64,000 nucleotides of DNA from assembly GCA_002382805.1 (NCBI GenBank), contig DGAD01000008.1, positions 113,387-177,386 of the forward strand. Reading direction: 5' to 3'. Position 1 is the first letter of the stretch; each line of letters opens with the position of its first letter. The notes below the pieces were generated by a model. It worked only from the letters and a program-made list of their open reading frames with translations, had not been told where the DNA came from and searched no databases. Source of the stretch: Clostridiales bacterium UBA4039 (lineage in GTDB: Bacteria; Bacillota; Clostridia; Lachnospirales; Vallitaleaceae). A program made the translations under genes and the position numbers. Of this stretch, positions 1 through 7,869 are shown piece after piece.

Positions 1-405
1 CTTTATTTTTTTTCCTTCTTCAGTCTCAATAATTTCTGTTATTGTAAAATCCAAACAATATTCTGCCAAATTAACCGGAAAATACTCATCTGCATTTAAC
101 TCAATAATATTTTTTAGTTTTTTGTATGGTACATGCGGCAATTCAACCTCTCGTGTAATAATCTTACTACTCGAAACACTAAAAACTACATGCTTTTCTT
201 TAATCTGATTTTTATCTAAGACGTTTCGTATCAATTGTGCCATCTCTGTTAGATTCGATAATCCACCATCTTGAACGGCTCGTTCTGGTGTTGGGATTTT
301 TTCGCCAAACACAAAGTGACTTTTTTTTCCTTTTCTTTGAATATATGCAACTTTGATCCATTCATTACCAATATCAATCGACACAAGTTTTTTTGGAAGT
401 GCCAT
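1..405 (-). CDS. pilM: PilM-like type IV pilus assembly ATPase, N-terminal part (runs off left edge)
   Basis: Reading the minus strand from the ATG at 405 gives an open frame of 135 codons to the window edge with no stop. The start MALPKKLVSIDIGNEWIKVA has the actin/FtsA-like phosphate-1 loop (D-I-G-N) typical of PilM. The following stretch, with a KIITREVELP segment and a Y-F-P-V motif, also fits PilM. PilM is a cytoplasmic actin-fold protein that docks the PilN tail and links the pilus motor to the inner-membrane alignment complex. It is the last visible gene of a pilB-pilT-pilC-pilin-pilD-pilM run, 35 bp after pilD. A GGGGGA ribosome site precedes the ATG. Only about a third of the expected 340-350 residues is in view; pilN and pilO would be expected to the left. 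Confidence 0.85.
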   Translation of the reverse strand, partial: MALPKKLVSIDIGNEWIKVAYIQRKGKKSHFVFGEKIPTPERAVQDGGLSNLTEMAQLIRNVLDKNQIKEKHVVFSVSSSKIITREVELPHVPYKKLKNIIELNADEYFPVNLAEYCLDFTITEIIETEEGKKIK

Positions 406-440
406 CGTATTCCCCCTATACTTTACTTCTATCTATATCT

Positions 441-1187
441 TTATGTACGTTGAATAATTAAAAAATACCATTGAATAATTTTATCGCCATACAACGCAGC
501 TAAAACAATTCCTCCGCTTAAAAACGGACCAAAAGGTATGCGCTGTTTTCGATTCATCACTTTAAGCCCAATCAGTGTCAATCCAATAACCGATCCAAAA
601 ACAGACCCAAGAAATAAAGCCAGGATAATTTTTTGCCAACCTAAAATCCACCCTGCTACTGCCATAAGCTTTATATCTCCCATGCCCATCTGTCCTTTGG
701 TCACTATATGAACAATAAGTAATGGTATGCTAACTGCAAAGAATCCAAAGATACTGTGTAAAAAATCTTTCCCAAAAAAATATTCATAAATTAACCCAAC
801 GATTAATAAAAATAATAATATGCCATTAGGAATGATCATCCATTGAATATCAATCACGGAAATGACCAGACACGTTGAAAACAAAATAGCGGCTATCACA
901 CCTAGTGGTGTAAAACCCAGCACACTATATACCCATACAAATCCGATTCCATTAATCAATTCAATCACCGGATACTGAATAGACACTGTTGCCTTACAAC
1001 TTCGGCATCGCCCCCGAAGAATAAGGTAACTAATGACTGGAATAAGATCATACCACTGTATTTGTTGTCCACACGCCATACAATGGGATGGCGTGTAAAC
1101 AATCTCTTGATGCCTAGGAATTCTAAAGATACATACATTTAAAAATGACCCGACCAAAAGACCAAATATACATATAGCTATTACCAT
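441..1187 (-). CDS. pilD: Type IV prepilin peptidase / N-methylase (A24 family)
   Basis: This is the polytopic membrane aspartic peptidase that removes the leader of prepilins and methylates the new N-terminal phenylalanine. The 248 residues show the family layout: an N-terminal membrane helix ending in GSFLNVCIFRIP, a cytoplasmic zinc-type loop with two CxxC pairs (CMACG and CRSCK), then further membrane helices. The two catalytic aspartates sit in VIDIQWMIIP and in the diagnostic GMGDIKLM motif. Its ATG overlaps the pilin stop by one base (TAATG), which suggests translational coupling. Length is normal for a Gram-positive type. ComC-type competence peptidases belong to the same family, but pilB, pilT and pilM alongside favour a pilus role. 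Confidence 0.93.
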   Translation of the reverse strand: MVIAICIFGLLVGSFLNVCIFRIPRHQEIVYTPSHCMACGQQIQWYDLIPVISYLILRGRCRSCKATVSIQYPVIELINGIGFVWVYSVLGFTPLGVIAAILFSTCLVISVIDIQWMIIPNGILLFLLIVGLIYEYFFGKDFLHSIFGFFAVSIPLLIVHIVTKGQMGMGDIKLMAVAGWILGWQKIILALFLGSVFGSVIGLTLIGLKVMNRKQRIPFGPFLSGGIVLAALYGDKIIQWYFLIIQRT

Positions 1188-1636
1188 TATTCTTGGTCAT
1201 ATTCGCCACTTGGATTAGGCGCAACTACGTCTCCATCATTAGTTTGAACGCTCATTGTATTATCACTGATAATAAGTACAAATGAATTTCCTTGAAGCCT
1301 AGGTTCTGGTACTGTATTATTCAATGCAACTTCCAGTGCATCTCCAAAGTCTCCTGCATTTGCCTCTGCTCCTGCTTCACCATCAATGTCATCATCAATT
1401 ATATAGGTTCCATCAATTTGCGTTAATCCGGCTTCCCTTGCTTGCACCTGTGCAGCAGCATTTAATATAACTTTTGCATTGGCTACATCTGCTGCACGAC
1501 GTGAGTTTTCAACAGCCCCTAAAATGTTGGGTACTGCAATAACAGCAATGATTGCTAAGATTGCGATAACGATAATTAACTCAATTAATGTAAATCCTTC
1601 TTGTTTGTTTTTCATTCTCTCTACCATTTTTTTCAT
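1187..1636 (-). CDS. pilA: Type IV prepilin (major pilin candidate)
   Basis: A short positively charged leader ends in glycine, followed by FTLIELIIVIAILAIIAVIA. This is the classic class III signal: cleavage between G and F, then the hydrophobic N-terminal helix with Glu at mature position 5. The mature part is about 135 residues and rich in Asp, Glu, Asn and Ala, without the C-terminal cysteine pair of many Gram-negative pilins. Two starts are possible: residue 1, with AGGAG about 10 bases upstream, or the internal ATG at residue 8 (MKNKQEG), giving the usual 6-7 residue leader. It lies between pilC and pilD and probably has its own promoter. It could be a minor pilin or pseudopilin, but it is the only pilin gene visible. 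Confidence 0.9.
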   Translation of the reverse strand: MKKMVERMKNKQEGFTLIELIIVIAILAIIAVIAVPNILGAVENSRRAADVANAKVILNAAAQVQAREAGLTQIDGTYIIDDDIDGEAGAEANAGDFGDALEVALNNTVPEPRLQGNSFVLIISDNTMSVQTNDGDVVAPNPSGEYDQE

Positions 1637-1651
1637 TCCTCATACACTCCT

Positions 1652-1680
1652 ATTATTAGATATTTTGTGGGGGTTATCAA
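1652..1680 (-). promoter_or_regulatory. Candidate promoter for the pilin gene
   Basis: On the minus strand TTGATA, a 17-base spacer and AATAAT lie between the pilC stop and the pilin start. A dedicated promoter would let the pilin be made in excess over the machinery genes. Prediction by eye only. Confidence 0.45.
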
Positions 1681-1687
1681 TTTAACT

Positions 1688-2896
1688 TTATAGATTACCT
1701 ACACCTTGGTACATGCCAAACATTGGTTGTACAATGGAGATTACTACAAAGCCTACGACCACTGCCAAAACGACGATGATTATTGGTTCTAGCAAAGAGG
1801 TCATCTGAGCAACTGCAGACTCTACTTCCCCATCATAGAAGTCTGCAACTTTATTTAAAATAGGTTCAAGTTGTCCTGTATCTTCCCCGATTTTTACCAT
1901 ATGTGTAATCATCGGCGGAAAAGCCCCTAATTCTCGTATCGGCTTTGATAAGGACGAACCTTCGCTCACTTGGTTTCTTGCATCTTCAAGCCCCTTTTCA
2001 ACCACGTAATTATCAACAACTTTTGCCACGATGGCAAGTGCGTCAAGTAAGGGCAATCCCGAAGCAAGTAATGTACTTAGCGTCCTTGAAAAACGAGACG
2101 CCACAATTTTTGTCTGAACGGGTCCGATAATCGGCATCTTTAATTTTATTCGGGCTAATGTTATCGCTCCCACTTCTGACTTAACATAAATTCGCATCAA
2201 AATAATACCAACTATGATCGCAGGAACTAAGATATACCATCGATATTTGATAAAATTGCTTGTGGCAATCAATGCTCTTGTCGTTGCCGGTAACTCCATT
2301 CCCATCCCATCAAACATACTAACAAAGGTAGGAACGACAACAAGCACTAGAAGAATGACAACCGCTAATGCCACTACAGAAACAACTGCAGGATATGTTG
2401 TTGCTTTTCGAACGGATTGTTGTAATTTGTATTCTTTCTCAAAATGCTCTGCCATACGATGTAAGGCAACTTCAAGACTTCCAGACACTTCTCCCGCTTC
2501 AATCATATTGATAAGGATTTCAGGGAAATATTTGCTGTTTGCACGCATTGTTGCAGATAATGCCTCCCCTTGTTCAACACGCTCATACATGTTCGCGACA
2601 ACTTTGGCAAGATACTTATTTTCTGTTTGTTCTTTGAGCAGATATAAGGCTTCCAAAACACTGACTCCAGCATTTAATATTGCCTCAAATTGCTGGCAAA
2701 AAATCGTCAGATCCTTAACCTTTACCGGATTGCCTAAGACGACTTCACCATGTAGGGCTCCTTGTTCAGAAATAGTCTCCGGAAATAGATTGTTCTCTTT
2801 GAGCTTTATAATCGCTGATTGACGATTAGAAGCTTCAATAACCCCTTTTTGTTTTTTTCCATGAATTGTTGATGCAACATAACTAAATTTTGCCAT
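1688..2896 (-). CDS. pilC: Type IV pilus inner-membrane platform protein
   Basis: PilC/GspF family polytopic protein that forms the membrane platform on which PilB and PilT work. The 402 residues carry the two tandem T2SSF domains, roughly residues 65-190 and 270-390. Three strongly hydrophobic segments lie near 168-190, 220-237 and 373-394. The LTIFCQQFEAILNAGVSV segment near residue 65 and FSRTLSTLLASGLPLLDAL near 270 are the typical domain starts. The ATG at 2896 follows an AAGGGG ribosome site. It lies 138 bp downstream of pilT and has a good promoter of its own at 2938-2966. Length is normal for the family. Confidence 0.95.
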   Translation of the reverse strand: MAKFSYVASTIHGKKQKGVIEASNRQSAIIKLKENNLFPETISEQGALHGEVVLGNPVKVKDLTIFCQQFEAILNAGVSVLEALYLLKEQTENKYLAKVVANMYERVEQGEALSATMRANSKYFPEILINMIEAGEVSGSLEVALHRMAEHFEKEYKLQQSVRKATTYPAVVSVVALAVVILLVLVVVPTFVSMFDGMGMELPATTRALIATSNFIKYRWYILVPAIIVGIILMRIYVKSEVGAITLARIKLKMPIIGPVQTKIVASRFSRTLSTLLASGLPLLDALAIVAKVVDNYVVEKGLEDARNQVSEGSSLSKPIRELGAFPPMITHMVKIGEDTGQLEPILNKVADFYDGEVESAVAQMTSLLEPIIIVVLAVVVGFVVISIVQPMFGMYQGVGNL

Positions 2897-2937
2897 AATA
2901 CTACCCCTTCACTTTGGCCTTTTTACACAGCAAGATT

Positions 2938-2966
2938 ATTATATCACTCTCAATTGGATAAATCAA
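2938..2966 (-). promoter_or_regulatory. Promoter for pilC and downstream pil genes
   Basis: Minus-strand TTGATT, 17 bases, TATAAT, with a TGA extension directly before the -10. It lies 42 bp upstream of the pilC ATG and just downstream of the phased TTCAT repeats. Confidence 0.7.
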
Positions 2967-2973
2967 TTATTTA

Positions 2974-3020
2974 TTCATTATTTGTTCATATTTTATTCAT
3001 AATATATCTAATTTGTTCAT
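2974..3020. repeat. Helically phased TTCAT repeats upstream of the pilC promoter
   Basis: TTCAT occurs at 2974, 2985, 2996 and 3016 on the plus strand (ATGAA on the minus strand). The first three are spaced exactly 11 bp and the fourth 20 bp further on. The flanks alternate between TTTGTTCATATT-like and TTATTCATAAT-like forms. The nearest copy is 8 bp upstream of the pilC -35 box, so the array faces one side of the helix where an activator or an AT-rich UP element would act. Confidence 0.55.
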
Positions 3021-3034
3021 ATTCCTTCTGTTTT

Positions 3035-4090
3035 TTAATGAAGCAATCGTCGCTCCAATGTATTGGGGTCTGTTGCAAACATAATTGCCTGTTCTCGATT
3101 GATTACTCCTTGATTAACAAGGTTTAACAAAGACTCATCCATGGTTTGCATACCCATGTCACGATTTGTTTGAATTATTGAGTTGATTTGATGTGTTTTA
3201 TTCTCACGAATAAGATTACGAATCGCTTGATTAACATGGAGCGTCTCAAAGGCCGCAACACGTCCGCTTTTGTCAAAATTAGGTAATAACTGCTGCGATA
3301 CAATTGAGACCAAAACACTTGAAAGCTGTATACGAATCTGTTGTTGCTGATGTGGCGGAAATACGTCAATCACACGATCAATAGTATTTGCTGCACCAAT
3401 CGTATGTAATGTTGACAAAACAAGATGACCTGTCTCTGCTGCAGTAATCGCAATGGCTATAGTCTCTAAATCCCGCATCTCCCCAACAAGAATAACATCC
3501 GGATCTTGACGCAGGGCAGCGCGAAGTGCATGACTAAATGAATTCGAATCAACCCCTACCTCTCGTTGATTCACTATAGAGCGCTGATGGCGATGCAAAT
3601 ATTCGATAGGGTCTTCAAGCGTGATCACATGTGCGTTACGATTTTTATTGATTTGATCTATAAGAGCGGCAAGGGTTGTTGATTTTCCACTACCGGTAGG
3701 TCCTGTAACAAGAACCAGTCCTCTTTTTTTACTATACAAATCAACAACTGATCGTGGCAACCCAAGGCTTTGTGGGCTTGGTATTTGACTAGCGACTAAC
3801 CGGATAGCTGCTGCCATTGACCCTCGTTGCCTAAACACATTAACACGATATCGCCCTAGATTTAATATGCTATATGAAAAATCGATTTCTCCACATTCTT
3901 CAAATCGTTTGTATATCTCAGAAGACATAATCGGTCGAATTAATTCTACAGATTGACTCGGTGTTAATCGTTCATAATCCATATACGTTAATTTGCCGTG
4001 AATTCTTAAAATAGGCGGCACGCCAACGGTTAAATGCAGGTCTGATGCATTTTTTTCCATGGCTTGTGTCAGTAAGTCATCTATCGTCAT
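3035..4090 (-). CDS. pilT: Type IV pilus retraction ATPase
   Basis: Hexameric ATPase that drives pilus retraction and twitching. Visible motifs are Walker A VTGPTGSGKSTT near residue 130, the acidic Walker B ILVGEMRD, and the His box TGHLVLSTLHTIGA. There is no tetracysteine zinc site, which separates it from PilB. I place the start at the ATG at 4090 (MTIDDLL), preceded by AAGGGGGA. An in-frame upstream start at 4117 would overlap pilB and has no better ribosome site. That gives 351 residues, normal for PilT. It sits 13 bp after pilB, probably in the same transcript. Confidence 0.95.
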   Translation of the reverse strand: MTIDDLLTQAMEKNASDLHLTVGVPPILRIHGKLTYMDYERLTPSQSVELIRPIMSSEIYKRFEECGEIDFSYSILNLGRYRVNVFRQRGSMAAAIRLVASQIPSPQSLGLPRSVVDLYSKKRGLVLVTGPTGSGKSTTLAALIDQINKNRNAHVITLEDPIEYLHRHQRSIVNQREVGVDSNSFSHALRAALRQDPDVILVGEMRDLETIAIAITAAETGHLVLSTLHTIGAANTIDRVIDVFPPHQQQQIRIQLSSVLVSIVSQQLLPNFDKSGRVAAFETLHVNQAIRNLIRENKTHQINSIIQTNRDMGMQTMDESLLNLVNQGVINREQAIMFATDPNTLERRLLH

Positions 4091-4103
4091 TATATCCCCC
4101 TTT

Positions 4104-5801
4104 CTACTCCGTTCCATATGAGATGCGTATCATTTCTTCAATGGTTGTCGTCCCATTAAGAACGTGACGCTTACTATTATCTCGAATCGTCTTTAATCCT
4201 TGTGCAAGTGCCTTATTTCGAATATCATCTGTCGTTCCCTTTTGATTAATGATTTGACGAAGACTTTGATCAATCGGTAGAATCTCATAGACACCAATTC
4301 GTCCTGTATATCCGGTATTACCACATAAATGGCATCCTTTTTCTTTATATACATACAAGGTTTCTCCCATACTAACATCGAGCATAGCTTTTTCTTCATC
4401 TGTCGCTAAAACTTTCTCTCGACATTTTGTACATAATCTTCGCACAAGGCGCTGCGCAATGACACCTACAACAGATGCGCTAATTAAAAAGGGCTCAATT
4501 CCCATATCCATCAAGCGACTAATTGAACTGGCAGCATCATTGGTATGCAATGTACTGACAACCAAGTGACCGGTAATCGATGCCTTGACCGCAATCTCTG
4601 CTGTCTCTGCATCTCGAATCTCACCAATCATAATAACATCCGGATCTTGCCGTAAAATAGAACGAAGTGCCGAAGCAAAGGTTAGTCCAGTCTTTGGATT
4701 AACTTGAACTTGATTAATCCCTTCAATCTGGGACTCAACAGGGTCCTCTACCGTAACAATATTAAGATCCTCTTGATTAATTTCATTTAAAGATGTATAT
4801 AGGGTTGTCGACTTACCACTACCTGTCGGTCCCGTGACTAAAATAATGCCATGAGGATGTGATAGAATGCTTTCAAACTTAAAAAGGTCATCTCGAAAAA
4901 GTCCAAGCTCTTCTTTTCCTTTTGTAAAGCCCTCTTTGGAGTTAACACGCATTACTACTTTTTCCCCATAAACCGTTGGAAGACTTGATACACGGATATC
5001 ATAGGCCTTGTTATTAACTTTTATGTTGATACGTCCATCTTGGGGCTTGCGTTTTTCTGCAATATCCATTCCCGCCATAATCTTAATACGGGCGACAATC
5101 GCGCTTAATAAGGTGGTTTCATAATCAAACATTTGTTGTAGTTTTCCATCAATACGATATCGAACGCGAATATAGCGTTCATAGGGTTCAATATGGATAT
5201 CACTTGCTCGATGGCGCACAGCTTGCTCCATAATAGTATTAACAAGTTTGACAATGGGAGCGCTTTGAACCATATCACCACTTAATGTCTCTTCTTGGAT
5301 TTGCGCTTCGACATAAATTTCTTGTTCTTGCTTATACTCCTCTGCGGCTTTCATTGCTTGCTGCTTTCCATAGTGCATTTCAATAGCAAACTTAATATCT
5401 TCCTCATTCGCAAGCATCGGCACGACTTCTTTTCCCGAATATATTTTCACGTCATCAATCGCAAAAATATTAAGCGGATCTTCCATAGCGACATATAGGT
5501 TACTTTCTGTCAACCGAATTGGAATCAAGACATGTCGCTTTGCAAGAGACTCGCTAATAGTTAATACTGCCTCTTTAGATATGTCATATTCTTTTAATTC
5601 AACAAATGGAATTCCAAGTTGATATTCCAAAACCTCATTAATATTTTGTTGCGTAACAAAACCTAAGCGAATCAAAACCTCTCCTATTTTTTCTCCGCTT
5701 TGGCGCTGTTCATTTAATGCCTCATCTAACTGCGCTTCTGTAATAATGCCATATTGCATCAACAAATCCCCAATACGCAATTTTTTCTTAAACGCTTTCA
5801 C
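4104..5801 (-). CDS. pilB: Type IV pilus extension ATPase with N-terminal MshEN domain
   Basis: GspE/PilB family ATPase that powers pilus assembly. Residues 8-75 form two MshEN-type repeats (RIGDLLMQYGIITEAQLDEA, and KIGEVLIRLGFVTQQNINEV), the motif known to bind cyclic-di-GMP in MshE. Then come Walker A VTGPTGSGKSTT near residue 325, Walker B MIGEIRDAETAEIAV, the His box TGHLVVSTLHTNDA, and a C-terminal zinc tetracysteine (CTKC near 455, CHLCG near 490). The start is GTG, following AAGGAGAGGG. It is the first gene of the pilus cluster. Length of 565 residues is normal. Confidence 0.95.
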   Translation of the reverse strand: MKAFKKKLRIGDLLMQYGIITEAQLDEALNEQRQSGEKIGEVLIRLGFVTQQNINEVLEYQLGIPFVELKEYDISKEAVLTISESLAKRHVLIPIRLTESNLYVAMEDPLNIFAIDDVKIYSGKEVVPMLANEEDIKFAIEMHYGKQQAMKAAEEYKQEQEIYVEAQIQEETLSGDMVQSAPIVKLVNTIMEQAVRHRASDIHIEPYERYIRVRYRIDGKLQQMFDYETTLLSAIVARIKIMAGMDIAEKRKPQDGRINIKVNNKAYDIRVSSLPTVYGEKVVMRVNSKEGFTKGKEELGLFRDDLFKFESILSHPHGIILVTGPTGSGKSTTLYTSLNEINQEDLNIVTVEDPVESQIEGINQVQVNPKTGLTFASALRSILRQDPDVIMIGEIRDAETAEIAVKASITGHLVVSTLHTNDAASSISRLMDMGIEPFLISASVVGVIAQRLVRRLCTKCREKVLATDEEKAMLDVSMGETLYVYKEKGCHLCGNTGYTGRIGVYEILPIDQSLRQIINQKGTTDDIRNKALAQGLKTIRDNSKRHVLNGTTTIEEMIRISYGTE

Positions 5802-5839
5802 GTTTGATCACCCTCTCCTTAAATTGCTTCTCTTTTTCT

Positions 5840-5848
5840 ATTATATCA
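5840..5848 (-). promoter_or_regulatory. Extended -10 promoter for pilB
   Basis: Minus-strand TGATATAAT lies about 40 bp upstream of the pilB start. A TTAACT hexamer 19 bases further upstream is a weak -35. The gap between trhP and pilB is only 65 bp, so read-through from trhP is also possible. Confidence 0.5.
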
Positions 5849-5866
5849 GATACTCTTTTGCTACAG

Positions 5867-7126
5867 TTAATCTTTTTTCTCTATTTTTCGATCCACTTTG
5901 CGTAGCAATTCATTTTCCAAAGCTTTTACCGGCAACTTGATCCATAGTTTTTGCTTTGGATGCGGCGCCTCGACAACTGATTCTCCCTCTTGTGTTGTTA
6001 ATGCCTCCACAGTAAAAAGATGGGTTGAACCATCTGTTTTCATAAGCTCTAGAGTGTCACCAACCACAAACTTATTGCGCTGTTCAATCAATGTCAGTTC
6101 ACTTTGGGTATCTTCTAATACCCTTCCTACAAAAACATACTCGCGTATATAGGTATTACTATCATATATCTGTCCTTCTGCATCGGGACGCTGATGATAA
6201 AACCCAGTGGTAAATTGGCGATAACTACATTTTTTTATCTCGTCCATATAGGTTGACTTATTGGCATTGTATAATGCAACATCTGTAAAGTAATCATCAA
6301 TCGCTTTACGATATGCACGCGTTACCGTTGCCACATATAACCCTGTTTTCATACGTCCTTCAATCTTAAGACTGGTAATACCAGAACGAATAATTTCATC
6401 CATATATTCAATCATACATAAGTCTTTTGAATTATAAATATATGTTCCTCTCTCATTTTCGAATACAGGCATATATTCTCCTGGACGCGATTCTTCCATC
6501 AGGTGATATGTCCATCGACATGGATGTGTACACGCACCTTTGTTTGCATCTTTTCCTGTCATATAATTACTTAGCAGGCAACGTCCCGAATATGAAATAC
6601 ACATCGATCCATGTACAAAAGCCTCAATATCCATCTCCATAGGTATCTTGCTACGTATCGTTGCTATTTCCGAAAATGAAAGTTCTCTAGCTACAACGAC
6701 ACGTTTTACGCCTTGTTGATACCAAAAGTTAATGGAAGCGTAATTTGTATTATTCGCTTGTGTACTTAAATGTAATTCCATGTCCGGTAGAATTGTTTTT
6801 GCAATAGCTAAAATCCCTGGATCTGCAATGATTAGTGCATCCGGTTTGATTTCCTTAAGCTCTTCAAAATATGCCTCAACTGCTGGAATATCTTGATTGT
6901 GGGCAATAATATTTGCAGTTACATAGACTTTAACATCATGTGCGTGGGCATGAGCAATTCCCGCTTTCATATCTTCTATTGAAAAATTTCGCGCCTTTGC
7001 ACGCAATCCAAACTCTTCTCCACCAATATAAATAGCATCTGCCCCATAGGCAACAGCTATTTTCAGGTTTTCCAGACTTCCAGCTGGAATCAATAATTCC
7101 GGTTTGTTCATTTCTAAATTATTCAC
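5867..7126 (-). CDS. trhP: Peptidase U32-family tRNA uridine hydroxylase
   Basis: U32-family protein of 419 residues, starting PELLIPAGSLENLKIAVAYG with the conserved GADAIYIGG-type motif. The central cysteines (HGSMCISYSGRCLLSNY, GACTHPCRW, SKDLCMIEY) match those expected to hold an iron-sulphur cluster in TrhP/RlhA-like members. In Bacillus subtilis the homologues TrhP1/TrhP2 make 5-hydroxyuridine at tRNA position 34 using prephenate-derived chemistry, and sit beside trmR and mltG exactly as here. The size fits the longer TrhP2 type. GTG start at 7126 with GGAG six bases upstream. The family was once called collagenase, but a protease role is unlikely. A separate short TrhP1 partner is not present in the window. 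Confidence 0.82.
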   Translation of the reverse strand: MNNLEMNKPELLIPAGSLENLKIAVAYGADAIYIGGEEFGLRAKARNFSIEDMKAGIAHAHAHDVKVYVTANIIAHNQDIPAVEAYFEELKEIKPDALIIADPGILAIAKTILPDMELHLSTQANNTNYASINFWYQQGVKRVVVARELSFSEIATIRSKIPMEMDIEAFVHGSMCISYSGRCLLSNYMTGKDANKGACTHPCRWTYHLMEESRPGEYMPVFENERGTYIYNSKDLCMIEYMDEIIRSGITSLKIEGRMKTGLYVATVTRAYRKAIDDYFTDVALYNANKSTYMDEIKKCSYRQFTTGFYHQRPDAEGQIYDSNTYIREYVFVGRVLEDTQSELTLIEQRNKFVVGDTLELMKTDGSTHLFTVEALTTQEGESVVEAPHPKQKLWIKLPVKALENELLRKVDRKIEKKD

Positions 7127-7135
7127 TTTGTTCTC

Positions 7136-7807
7136 CTATTCTTTAATCTTTACACTAATGGTTGCCCCATCAGCTATATCTAATATCGTAGTACTCAATT
7201 GCGCGTGGTGATTTAACTCCCATAAGTACTGACGCATCCTTTGGTGAATTGTGCGCCGTCGTCTAGGCACATTAAAACGCGACTTTGCAACATCGCCTTG
7301 CTGTAACACATTATCGGATACTAACGTTCCTTGATGTGCCAATAATTTTACAGCGTAAGGTAAAAAGGTTAAATATTGACCTTTGGCTGCATCCATAAAA
7401 ATAAAATCGTACAATTCTTCGTCTTGACATAACTGTTCCAAAATTTGTGTTGCATCCCCTTCGATTTGATGAATCAAGGGGGCATAGCTTGAAGCTTTGA
7501 TATTCTCGCTCGCTTTTTGAACCATCGTCTTATCCCGTTCTATTGTTGTCATACGAACTTTTGTAATATCAACCACTTCATCTAGCGCCTGCATCATTAA
7601 AAGAGATGAATAGCCAATAGCTGTACCAATTTCAAGAATTCGTAACGGTTTTGCCATCTGAATTAAAACCTTCATCATCGATGCCATATCATCTTTTATA
7701 ATGGGCACTTGATGTTGTTGCGCATATATTTTCATTTGTTGTATTGCCTTTGACTCCTCTTTGCGAATATAGCCAAGATAATGGCTCATTGAATAATTAT
7801 CTTTCAA
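7136..7807 (-). CDS. trmR: tRNA 5-hydroxyuridine O-methyltransferase
   Basis: Class I SAM-dependent O-methyltransferase of 223 residues, with the SAM-binding motif LEIGTAIGYSSLLM near residue 72 and the metal-binding IFMDAAKGQY motif of the catechol-O-methyltransferase-like family. In B. subtilis the homologue TrmR (YrrM) converts 5-hydroxyuridine to 5-methoxyuridine at the wobble base, acting directly after TrhP. Here the trhP gene follows after 9 bp, strongly supporting the same two-step pathway. TTG start at 7807 with AGGAG six bases upstream. A strong hairpin separates it from mltG. Without the context it would only be called a caffeoyl-CoA-type methyltransferase. Confidence 0.82.
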   Translation of the reverse strand: MKDNYSMSHYLGYIRKEESKAIQQMKIYAQQHQVPIIKDDMASMMKVLIQMAKPLRILEIGTAIGYSSLLMMQALDEVVDITKVRMTTIERDKTMVQKASENIKASSYAPLIHQIEGDATQILEQLCQDEELYDFIFMDAAKGQYLTFLPYAVKLLAHQGTLVSDNVLQQGDVAKSRFNVPRRRRTIHQRMRQYLWELNHHAQLSTTILDIADGATISVKIKE

Positions 7808-7825
7808 GTTGGACTCCTTTTATCA

Positions 7826-7857
7826 AAAATAGGCTAAAGATATCTTTAGCCTATTTT
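7826..7857. terminator. Intrinsic terminator between mltG and trmR
   Basis: A perfect 32-base palindrome, with A-runs on the left and T-runs on the right, so it can act in both directions. It should end the rnj-ylbF-mltG transcript at least partly, leaving trmR-trhP to a separate start or to read-through. Confidence 0.8.
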
Positions 7858-7869
7858 CTGTCTTCCTTA

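Noticed and set aside
271..453. Plus-strand frame of 60 codons at the left edge
   Set aside because: Overlaps the pilM N-terminus on the minus strand, which has clear PilM sequence and a good ribosome site.
2214..2822. 202-codon open frame on the plus strand
   Set aside because: Lies fully antisense to pilC, has no family features and follows the codon pattern of the opposite strand.
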